Part shown: one piece after another, positions 57,803 to 64,000 of the stretch
Numbering within the stretch: position 1 is the stretch's first letter
How the letters are laid out: the number at the start of each line of letters is the position of its first letter
Assembly: GCF_014202315.1 (NCBI RefSeq)
Contig: NZ_JACHGN010000036.1
Location: forward strand, 1 to 64,000
Direction of reading: 5' to 3'
DNA: 64,000 bases
From: Thermocatellispora tengchongensis
GTDB lineage: Bacteria; Actinomycetota; Actinomycetes; Streptosporangiales; Streptosporangiaceae
The notes under the pieces: generated by a model
Seen by the model: only the letters and a program-made list of their open reading frames with translations
What the model was told of the DNA's origin: nothing
Database searches by the model: none
Made by a program: the position numbers and the translations under genes

Positions 57803-58663
57803 GTGAAGCTCGGTAAGGTCGGCATCTGGAGCCACTACCTGCGGGTCACCGGGCCGGGGGACCGCGGCGAGATCGAGGACGCCGTCGCGGAACTCGACGA
57901 ACTCGGCTACTCCGCCCTCTGGCTGCCCGGCCACGCCGCCGCCGACGACTTCGTCAACGCCGGGGCGGCGCTGTCGGCGAGCACCCGGCTGACGGTGGCC
58001 ACCGGAATCCTCAACATCTGGCTGCACGAGCCCGCGGCCACCGCCGCGGGGTTCGCCGACCTGGAGGCCCGCCATCCGGGCCGCTTCCTGCTGGGACTGG
58101 GGGTCAGCCACGCCGAGCACGTCGCCGACCGGGGCTACCTGCGCCCGTACAGCGCCATGCGTCGATACCTGGAGGAACTGGACCCGGCGGTGCCGCGGGA
58201 GCGCCGGGTGCTGGCCGCGCTGGGGCCGCGCATGCTCCGGCTCGCCGCCGAGCGCGCGGCCGGCTGCCATCCGTTCCTGGTCAGCGTCGAGCACACCCGG
58301 CGCGCCCGGGAGGTCCTGGGCGAGGGGCCGCTGCTGGCCCCCGAGGTCAAGGTGGTCCTCGACCCCGATCGGGACGCCGCCCGCGCGGTCGCCCGCCGCC
58401 ACCTGAGCCGGTTCCTCGACCGGCCGAACTACGTCAACAACCTGCTGCGCCTGGGGTTCACCGAGGACGATCTGCGTGACGGCGGCAGCGACCGGCTGAT
58501 CGAGGCCACCTTCGCCTGCGGCGACGTCCAGGCCGCGGTGGCACGGGCACGGGAGCACCTGGCCGTCGGCGCCGACCACGTGGCCCTGCACGTCGCGGCC
58601 GGCGACCTGCGCGGCCCGATGCCCCGCGAGCAGTGGCGCCTGCTGGCCAAGGCGCTGCTGTGA
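57803..58663 (+). CDS. LLM-class F420-dependent oxidoreductase
   Basis: This 286-aa luciferase-like barrel protein, MKLGKVGIWSHYLRVTGPG, has an ELDELGYSALWLPGH segment, RLTVATGILNIWLHEPAATAAGFADLEARHPGRFLLGLGVSH and AADHVALHV near the end. It is of the short F420-linked subfamily (TIGR03620-like). Hydride transfer with F420 on an unknown substrate is expected. It is divergent from the catabolic operon across two operator-like sites, so it is a likely member of that regulon. Confidence 0.85.
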   Translation: MKLGKVGIWSHYLRVTGPGDRGEIEDAVAELDELGYSALWLPGHAAADDFVNAGAALSASTRLTVATGILNIWLHEPAATAAGFADLEARHPGRFLLGLGVSHAEHVADRGYLRPYSAMRRYLEELDPAVPRERRVLAALGPRMLRLAAERAAGCHPFLVSVEHTRRAREVLGEGPLLAPEVKVVLDPDRDAARAVARRHLSRFLDRPNYVNNLLRLGFTEDDLRDGGSDRLIEATFACGDVQAAVARAREHLAVGADHVALHVAAGDLRGPMPREQWRLLAKALL

Positions 58664-58703
58664 ACGCCACTGTGAAAGCGCCGCGCTGAACCCGGACTGA
58701 TCG

Positions 58704-59387
58704 TCACATCCCGCCGGGGTGCTCGATCGACTGCAGGAGGGCGTCGGGCACCACCAGGTCGGCCCGGGGTTTGGTGGCGGCGATGAGCGCGGCGTTGCGC
58801 TGGTCCACCTCCTCCACCCAGCTCACCGCGAGCTCCTGCGGCTTGCCGAACCGGACGTGCCGTCTGATCAGGCGCTGGAGGCGCTCGGCCGGGTCCAGCT
58901 CGCAGTACCAGACCTCGTCCAGCCAGGGCCGCACCCGGGCCCAGTCGCCCTCGTCGAGCAGGATGTAGTTGCCCTCGGTGATGATCAGGCGCGCGGCCCG
59001 GGGCACCGGGATGCTGCCCGCGATCGGCTGCTCCAGGTCGCGCTCGAACCCCGGCGCGTAGACCATCTCCTCCTCGTCCTCGCGCAGGCGGCGCAGCAGG
59101 GCGGCGTAGCCGGCGGCGTCGAAGGTGTCGGGGGCGCCCTTGCGGTCGCGCCGGCCGAGCCGGTCCAGCTCGACGTCCGCCAGATGGAAGCCGTCCATCG
59201 GGACGTACGCCACCCACTCGGCCGTGCGTCCGGGCGGCGGCGCCTGGCGGAGCAGCCGGGTGAGCGTCACCGCGAGCGTGCTCTTGCCCGATCCGGGGCT
59301 GCCGGTGATGCCCAGCAGGGCCCGGCGCCCGCCCTCGGCGAGAGCGCGGGCGCGGGCCAGCAGGTCGTCCAGGCTCTCGACGGTCAT
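58704..59387 (-). CDS. P-loop nucleoside/pantothenate-kinase-like protein
   Basis: This 227-aa kinase has Walker A GITGSPGSGKSTL, a YVPMDGFHLAD motif as in uridine kinase/PanK/PRK-type enzymes, ITEGNYILLDE and a lid region RLIRRHVRFGKP. Substrate could be a nucleoside, a sugar or a similar phosphorylatable alcohol. Single gene, convergent with the F420 oxidoreductase gene. Confidence 0.87.
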   Translation of the reverse strand: MTVESLDDLLARARALAEGGRRALLGITGSPGSGKSTLAVTLTRLLRQAPPPGRTAEWVAYVPMDGFHLADVELDRLGRRDRKGAPDTFDAAGYAALLRRLREDEEEMVYAPGFERDLEQPIAGSIPVPRAARLIITEGNYILLDEGDWARVRPWLDEVWYCELDPAERLQRLIRRHVRFGKPQELAVSWVEEVDQRNAALIAATKPRADLVVPDALLQSIEHPGGM

Positions 59388-59465
59388 CGGCCGCTGCGAA
59401 GGTGGGACTGATATCGCTCGATGCTCACATCCTAGGACGGGTACGGCGGCTCACCGACCGCGCGG

Positions 59466-60617
59466 TCAGCAGTTGGTCAGGGTGGGGAGGTTGCGCATCC
59501 GGTTGTCCAGCCACTGGACGGCGAGGGGAGCGCCCGCCACCGCGCCGAGCACGTGGCTGGGGGCGGGAAGGGACGTCCACAGCACCTTCGCGCCCCGGGC
59601 GCACCAGTCGGCGCGCAGCGTGCGTCCGACCGAGAGCGGGATGATCTCGTCGCCGTCGGCGTGGTAGAGGAACACCGGCACCTTGGGCGCGACGGCGCCG
59701 GCGCGGGTCTCGGCGAGCCGGGCCTGCCAGGCGGGCAGGGCGAGCACGTCGGCGGTGGTCAGGTCGGCCAGCCTGCGCCCCGCCAGCGCCCGCTTGATGT
59801 CCTCCAGGCAGTCGTCCTTGGCGGCGTCCAGCAGGGTCCGGCCCTCGGGGGTCAGGTAGCCGGCCAGGTTCAGCTCGGGGTAGGCCGCGTCCAGGCCCAC
59901 GCCGGCCGCCGCGGCGAGGCCGAAGTCGGCGGTGCCGTCCAGGTTCTCGGCCACCCGGCGCAGGTCGGCGGGCACACCGCCCGCCGCGACGCCGCGTATC
60001 CGCAGCTCGGGGGCGTACGTGGGGGCGAGCTGCGCCGCCCACGCGGCCGACGCGCCGCCCTGCGAGTAGCCGACGATCCCGACCGGGGCCGACGCCGACA
60101 GGCCCGCGCCCGGCACCCGTGCCGCGGCCCGGATCGAGTCCAGCACGGCGTGCCCCTGCGAGATCCCGGCCATGTAGGTGTGCGTGCCGGGTGTGCCCAG
60201 CCCCTCGTAGTCGGTCACCGCGACCGCCCAGCCGCGCGCGAGCAGCAAGCTGATCAGGGCCAGCTCGGCGTCCGTGCCCCGCTGCATCTGGTGGGACGGA
60301 GCGCACTGGTCGCCCAGGCCGTGCGTGCCGATCGCGTACGCGATGATCGGACGGGTGCCGTGATGGCTCCCCTTCGGCACCAGGAGCAGGCCGGAGACCT
60401 GGTTCGCGGCGCCGGTGGCCGAGGTGGATCGGTAGAGGATCTTCCAGGCGTCGACCGGGACCTCAAGCAGCCGTCCCGGCGCCAGGTAGACGCTGACCGG
60501 TTGTGCCGTCAGCACGTCCCCCGAGGTCGCCGCGCCGGCCGGCTGCGCGCCCGCGCCGAACACGGACAGGATCACGATCGCAAAGGTGGCAACGCTCACG
60601 CGCACCCGTAAGCCCAT
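59466..60617 (-). CDS. secreted lipase/esterase (LIP family alpha/beta hydrolase)
   Basis: This 383-aa exported hydrolase has an N-terminal signal ending about AGA-AT (residue 30). The catalytic Ser is in GIVGYSQGGASAAWA, the Asp in FLYHADGDEIIPL, and the His in PAPSHVLGAVAG. Family members split triglycerides or other esters outside the cell. Two cysteine pairs (QCAPSH and DDCLED) suggest a disulphide. Upstream is a TTACTCGCGGGTAA palindrome at 60675. Confidence 0.87.
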   Translation of the reverse strand: MGLRVRVSVATFAIVILSVFGAGAQPAGAATSGDVLTAQPVSVYLAPGRLLEVPVDAWKILYRSTSATGAANQVSGLLLVPKGSHHGTRPIIAYAIGTHGLGDQCAPSHQMQRGTDAELALISLLLARGWAVAVTDYEGLGTPGTHTYMAGISQGHAVLDSIRAAARVPGAGLSASAPVGIVGYSQGGASAAWAAQLAPTYAPELRIRGVAAGGVPADLRRVAENLDGTADFGLAAAAGVGLDAAYPELNLAGYLTPEGRTLLDAAKDDCLEDIKRALAGRRLADLTTADVLALPAWQARLAETRAGAVAPKVPVFLYHADGDEIIPLSVGRTLRADWCARGAKVLWTSLPAPSHVLGAVAGAPLAVQWLDNRMRNLPTLTNC

Positions 60618-60674
60618 GTGGCCGCCCTCCGGTGAAGTGTCGGGAGAGATGAGGACGGCGCCGTGAGCCGATGT

Positions 60675-60688
60675 TTACTCGCGGGTAA
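60675..60688. promoter_or_regulatory. TTAC-TCGCGG-GTAA palindrome upstream of the lipase gene
   Basis: The site is between the lipase start and the adjacent tetR stop, 58 bp upstream of the lipase ATG. TTACT(n)GGTAA-type palindromes are typical of TetR regulators of lipid genes in actinobacteria. The neighbouring TetR is a candidate binder; inference only. Confidence 0.45.
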
Positions 60689-60719
60689 CCGCGTGTCAAG
60701 CGCCCAAGTGGTAAGAGCG

Positions 60720-61346
60720 TTACCGCTCCTCGGCGCCCTGCAGCGGGTCGAAGCGGCGGATGATGCCGATGGCGGCGTCCATGACCTCCCGCGCCTCCTC
60801 CTCGGTCTCGCACGTGGCGACCTCGCGGCCCGCCTCGCCGATCACCGTGGTCAGCACGGCGACGGTCAGCCGGTCCAGCGGCTGGTCCCCCATGCCGAGC
60901 AGGACCGCGTTCTGCCGCACCCACTCGCGCCCGCGGGTGCGCCGCATCAGCTCGAAGCCGGGCGGGCCGTCGCCGTCCATGAACAGCCGGACCAGGTCGC
61001 GCCGCTCCCACGACCCCTCCAGGAACGCGCGGGCGCCGGCGATGAACAGCTCGACCGGCGAGGTCACGCCCTCCTGCTTGGCCTTGGCCACCGAGGACGC
61101 CGCCGCCTGCTCCTGCGCCACCTGGTGCTCCTCCCACAGGGTGAGGAACAGCTCGGTCTTGCCGCCGAAGTGGTGGTACAGGCTGCCGACGCTCGACCCG
61201 GCCCGCTCGACCACGTCGGCCACGCTCGCCTCGGCGAACCCGTGCTCGACGAACACCTCGCGGGCGGCCCGGAGCATGCCGGTGCGCGTCTGGGCGGTGC
61301 GGCTCCACTCCCAGGAGCCGCTTCTGCCGCCGGGATTGCGTGCCAT
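60720..61346 (-). CDS. TetR/AcrR family transcriptional regulator
   Basis: This 208-aa protein has the N-terminal helix-turn-helix (RTGMLRAAREVFVEHGFAEASVADVVERAGSSVGSLYHHFGGKTELFLTLWEEH) and a variable ligand domain. The ATG at 61346 is preferred to the upstream ATG at 61415. It sits between a lipase gene and a VOC protein gene, all on the minus strand; palindromes lie in front of both neighbours. Confidence 0.9.
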   Translation of the reverse strand: MARNPGGRSGSWEWSRTAQTRTGMLRAAREVFVEHGFAEASVADVVERAGSSVGSLYHHFGGKTELFLTLWEEHQVAQEQAAASSVAKAKQEGVTSPVELFIAGARAFLEGSWERRDLVRLFMDGDGPPGFELMRRTRGREWVRQNAVLLGMGDQPLDRLTVAVLTTVIGEAGREVATCETEEEAREVMDAAIGIIRRFDPLQGAEER

Positions 61347-61433
61347 GGGCGTCCTTCCGGGTGCTCTCGGCAGGGTGTCTGTCGCTTTCTCGGCCGGATG
61401 TTTCCTCGGCGGCATCAGCGTACGCGGTTCGCG

Positions 61434-61946
61434 CTACGGGCTCGGTACGCCGTTGCCGCGCCGCCCGTGCCCCGCCAGCAGGTCCTCCAGCGACGGCGCC
61501 GGATCGGGATGCGGGTAGCCCCGCTGCGCGAGCTGGATCAGCACCCCGTGCGCCTCCTTGGGGTGCAGGAACACCTCCCGCCAGCGCGGATCGCCCAGGT
61601 TCAGCCCGTGCAGCCGATACCCGCGCGCCCGCAGCGCCGCCACGGCGGCGTCGATGTCGGGCACGTGGAAGTTCAGATGGTGCACCCCGCCCCGCCCCCG
61701 CGTGAGCTCGAAGAACGAGTCGAAGAAGGTCGATCCGGCCAGGGGCTCCATCAGCTCGACCTTGTTACCCCCGGGATACTCCAGCTGCAACGTGCGGTAG
61801 CCGCTGCGCGTGTTGTCGCCCCCGCCCAGGTACGTCCCGCCGAGCAGGTCCCGGTAGATCGGCAGCAGATCCCTGATCCGCGGCGCCGCCACGGCCGTAT
61901 GGTCGAAGACCGCGCCGATCGCCTCCAGCTCCGAAGCTGATTCCAC
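61434..61946 (-). CDS. VOC family protein, methylmalonyl-CoA-epimerase-like
   Basis: This 170-aa metal-dependent fold has two glyoxalase-like halves: AVFDHTAVAAPRIRDLLPIYRDLLGG and GVHHLNFHVPDIDAAVAALRARGYRL, with possible metal ligands His16, His90 and a C-terminal Glu. Methylmalonyl-CoA epimerase and dioxygenase-like proteins share it. GTG start. A palindrome, CTAGAATACCGTTCTAG, lies 36 bp upstream. Confidence 0.8.
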   Translation of the reverse strand: MESASELEAIGAVFDHTAVAAPRIRDLLPIYRDLLGGTYLGGGDNTRSGYRTLQLEYPGGNKVELMEPLAGSTFFDSFFELTRGRGGVHHLNFHVPDIDAAVAALRARGYRLHGLNLGDPRWREVFLHPKEAHGVLIQLAQRGYPHPDPAPSLEDLLAGHGRRGNGVPSP

Positions 61947-61981
61947 GTGCGGGGCTCCTCTCGCTCGGATCGCAGCAAATC

Positions 61982-61998
61982 CTAGAATACCGTTCTAG
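61982..61998. promoter_or_regulatory. palindrome CTAGAA-TACCG-TTCTAG
   Basis: Six-base perfect arms with a five-base centre, between the divergent VOC gene and the decayed nucleotidyltransferase gene. It fits a TetR-type operator and the nearby TetR gene is a candidate. It could overlap the VOC promoter. Confidence 0.55.
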
Positions 61999-62034
61999 TC
62001 GCCCCGATCCCACCCGGCCCCCCACGATCGGGCC

Positions 62035-62429
62035 ATGCCCGTGCACGAGACCGTGGCCCCACTGCTGGACCGCTTCCTCCGCGAGGCCCGCGAAGCCGTA
62101 CCCCTGACCGCCATGTGGGTGCACGGATCGCTCGCCCTCGGCGACTACCGGCCCGGCCGCAGCGACCTCGACCTGATCGCCGTCCCCGAGACCGAACCGG
62201 ACGAGCCGGCCTGCTCACCCTCGCCCGCGCCGCCGTCACCCTGCGCGGCGGCGGCCTGATCGCCAAGCGCGAGGCGTTCGCCGTACTGGCCGAGCTGGGC
62301 GCCCCCGAGTATGATCTCGGCCGTTGCGCGGCCGGGAGAGACCCCGCGGGGCCACGATCCCCCCGACCTGCCGCGCCTGGACTCGGCGCGCGGCGATCAG
62401 CGCAGCAGAGCGCGGACCTCCGCCAGTAG
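62035..62429 (+). pseudogene. nucleotidyltransferase (aminoglycoside-type) remnant
   Basis: Residues 28-50 of the first frame give MWVHGSLALGDYRPGRSDLDLIAV, the G-S-x(n)-D-x-D motif of the nucleotidyltransferase fold (ANT/AadA type). Soon after, similarity moves to another frame (LARAAVTLRGGGLIAKREAFAVLAELG, about 62212-62295), which resembles the C-terminal helices. The stretch between is far too short for the family (about 250 residues), so a large deletion and frameshift are likely. The 3' end overlaps the convergent F420 oxidoreductase gene. Confidence 0.65.
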
Positions 62430-63275
62430 GTCGCACTGCTCGCGCCAGTCGCCTCCCGCGAATCCGAGCACCACGCATCGGGCCCCCGCCTCCCGATACG
62501 CCGCCAGCCGTTCGGCCGCCTCCTGGGGGGTGCCGGTGATCGGGAGGGTCAGGGCCCGCTCGTGCGCCATGCCGTATGAGCCGCCGATCGCCGCCGCGAT
62601 CTCCTCACGGCCCGGGGCGGCCTTGCCCAGAGCGCCCGTGGCGCCGATGGTGATGGCGGGTGCCGGGCGGCCGTAGCCGTCGGCCAGTTCGGCGAGCGTG
62701 GCCGCGCCCGACGCCAGCTCGCCGGGCGGGATCAGCGAGGGGAACCAGCCGTCGCCGAAGCGGGCCGCGCGCCGGATCGCGGGCGGGGAGGCGTTGCCCA
62801 CCCAGATCGGCGGCACCGGCACGGCCGGGGCCAGGGTCACCACGGGGCGGCCCGGCTCGTCGGCCAGCCGCACCGCCTCGCCCGCCAGCAGCCGGGGCAG
62901 CAGCTCCAGCGCGGTGTCCGTACGCCGTCCGCGCTGCTTGTACGGCACGCCCGCCGCCGCCCACTGCTCCTCGCCGCCCCCGGACCCGACGCCGAGCACC
63001 AGCCGCCCGCCCGAGACGTACTGCAGGCTCGCCACCTGTTTGGCCGCCCACGCCACCGGGCGGATCGCGGGGACGAACACGCTCGCCCCGATCGTCACCC
63101 GCTCGGTGACCGCCGCCGCGGTGGCGAGGCCCACCGTGATGTCGAGCGTCGGCGCGCCCGTGGCCAGGTGGTCGCCCAGCCACACGCCGTCCAGCCCGGC
63201 CTGCTCCGCGTGCCTCGCCGCGACCCGCACGTCCAGGCCGGACGCGACGCCCGGCAGGATCACCCCGATCTCCAC
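62397..63275 (-). CDS. LLM-class F420-dependent oxidoreductase
   Basis: This 292-aa luciferase-like protein, IGVILPGVASGLDVRVAARHAEQAGLDGVWLGDHLATGAP, has an ASVFVPAIRPVAWAAKQVASLQYVSGGRLVLGVGSGGGEEQW segment and IWVGNASPPAIRRAARFGDGWFPSLI. This is the classic F420-binding layout. The GTG at 63275 follows AGGAGGGG. Substrate unknown. It is not near F420 biosynthesis genes. Confidence 0.9.
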   Translation of the reverse strand: MEIGVILPGVASGLDVRVAARHAEQAGLDGVWLGDHLATGAPTLDITVGLATAAAVTERVTIGASVFVPAIRPVAWAAKQVASLQYVSGGRLVLGVGSGGGEEQWAAAGVPYKQRGRRTDTALELLPRLLAGEAVRLADEPGRPVVTLAPAVPVPPIWVGNASPPAIRRAARFGDGWFPSLIPPGELASGAATLAELADGYGRPAPAITIGATGALGKAAPGREEIAAAIGGSYGMAHERALTLPITGTPQEAAERLAAYREAGARCVVLGFAGGDWREQCDLLAEVRALLR

Positions 63276-63378
63276 GACCCCTCCTCTTCTCCGAGGATGC
63301 AACCTCAAGTGGGCTAGAGGTCAAGTGACGGGAGTGAAAGGCGTTGAACCGGCGGCACCGCCGCGCCGTACCTTGTAA

Positions 63379-63849
63379 GTGTTGACATATACGCGCGAGT
63401 CCAGAGTCGCCAGCCGCGTCCAGGCGACCGCCGTCCTTGGTCTCACCATGGTTTTCGCGGTCGCGTGTAGTGCGGGGAACACGGGGGGCGAGCAGCCCGC
63501 CCAGCCCGCGGCCGGCAACGTCGCCGCCGCCGAGACGGGGCCGCCGCCCACCGTCGAAGAGCTCGCCGCCAAGCTCGACTGCAAGCCCGAGATCCAGGTG
63601 GACTCGGCGGAAATGCGCACCGGATACTGCGACAACTCCATCGGCAAGTTCTTCCTGTCCACCTTCGCCACCCAGAAGGGCAAGGACGACTGGATGGACA
63701 CCGCCCCCGAGTACAGCCCGCACCTGGTCGGGAACCTGTGGACGGCCCTCGCCACCCGCGAGGTGCTCGACAGGCTCAAAACCAAGATCGGCGGAGAGCT
63801 CCATCTCTCCGACCACCGCGTGTCGATGACGCCGGCCCCGCCCGGCTGA
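63379..63849 (+). CDS. hypothetical lipoprotein, 156 aa
   Basis: A TTG start opens a product with a signal peptide and lipobox (VFAVAC, Cys30), a Gly/Gln/Ala/Pro-rich spacer and a small alpha/beta domain (TVEELAAKLDCKPEIQVDSAEMRTGYCDN, FFLSTFATQKGKDDWMD). Two cysteines (about 68 and 84) may form a disulphide. The folded part resembles small actinobacterial lipoproteins with no assigned role. No start better than TTG 63379 is seen. Confidence 0.75.
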   Translation: MLTYTRESRVASRVQATAVLGLTMVFAVACSAGNTGGEQPAQPAAGNVAAAETGPPPTVEELAAKLDCKPEIQVDSAEMRTGYCDNSIGKFFLSTFATQKGKDDWMDTAPEYSPHLVGNLWTALATREVLDRLKTKIGGELHLSDHRVSMTPAPPG

Positions 63850-63897
63850 GCGAGGTGATGCCCTTTCCTCGAATCCCCCTGCCGAATCGGCGGAAGA

Positions 63898-64000
63898 TCA
63901 CAACAGGAAACGGACGCGGACTTCCACCACTTCCGTCGTCTCCATGATCATGCGGTGGCCTCCGGTGCGCGCGGCGCCGGGGGCCACCGCGCCGTCAGGC
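63898..64000 (-). CDS. possible C-terminus of a gene running off the window
   Basis: On the minus strand an open frame enters from the window end and stops at TGA (63898-63900), ending HRMIMETTEVVEVRVRFLL. The alternating charged/hydrophobic tail looks like a real beta-strand end, but at about 33 residues the call is weak. A GCGGTGGCC/GGCCACCGC hairpin (63952-63960 with 63982-63990) lies within it and could instead be the terminator of the lipoprotein gene. Confidence 0.35.
   Translation of the reverse strand, partial: PDGAVAPGAARTGGHRMIMETTEVVEVRVRFLL

Overview
This is about 64 kb of high-GC DNA from an actinomycete chromosome. The gene content (PknG/GlnX/GlnH signalling, F420-dependent luciferase-like oxidoreductases, rpmG-hadA-hadB, a large LAL-type LuxR regulator, DUF1996 and DUF4142 secreted proteins, many GTG/TTG starts) points to Streptosporangiales, probably Streptosporangiaceae. 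The family placement is inference. No insertion sequence, CRISPR array or intact prophage was seen.

Left edge (1-3.0 kb): a graveyard of an integrated element. The 3' half of a tRNA-Tyr gene, starting in the anticodon loop, is followed by a frameshifted tyrosine-integrase C-terminus, a GrpB gene with one nonsense codon, a small hypothetical gene, a second decayed copy of the same integrase segment and a DUF4267 fragment. From 3 to 10 kb come cell-wall enzymes (lytic transglycosylase, NlpC/P60), a stand-alone secY and a NarL-type two-component pair, separated by two GC-rich minisatellites.

10-24 kb: housekeeping block with tRNA-Thr, tRNA-Met, rpmG, hadA, hadB, an unusual GT2-like gene and murB; then a manganese (yybP-ykoY) riboswitch with a readable switching stem in front of a TMEM165/GDT1 exporter; a LAL regulator; deoC with two aldehyde dehydrogenase genes, the second lacking a catalytic half; an amidase; and a TetR gene divergent from a membrane protein across a palindromic operator.

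24-39 kb: DedA, uppP, lipB, an APC permease coupled to a choline-kinase-like phosphotransferase, a PfpI protein, and an ECF sigma/short anti-sigma pair divergent from four secreted or membrane genes. These lead to a ferric-reductase-like membrane protein and a NuoF-ferredoxin fusion. Two copies of a roughly 95-bp dispersed repeat with a covarying hairpin lie at 21.1 and 37.2 kb.

39-48.4 kb: a compact seven-gene operon joins a coiled-coil protein, PknG, a PP2C phosphatase, a VWA protein, an FHA protein, a GlnX-like four-helix membrane sensor and a GlnH-like binding lipoprotein. It looks like a complete amino-acid sensing phospho-relay.

48.4-58.7 kb: a FadR-type GntR regulator, a BASS-family organic-acid transporter and a tightly overlapping catabolic operon (two MaoC hydratases, acyl-CoA dehydrogenase, class III CoA-transferase, CitE-type lyase, FMN/FAD/Fe-S reductase, SDR), with a divergent F420 enzyme. 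The same AGTCTGA-type operator lies in front of the regulator and of the catabolic genes, suggesting one regulon for a small branched dicarboxylate or acyl-CoA. The right end holds a kinase, a secreted lipase, a TetR regulator, a VOC protein, a decayed nucleotidyltransferase gene, a second F420 enzyme, a lipoprotein and the tail of a further minus-strand gene.
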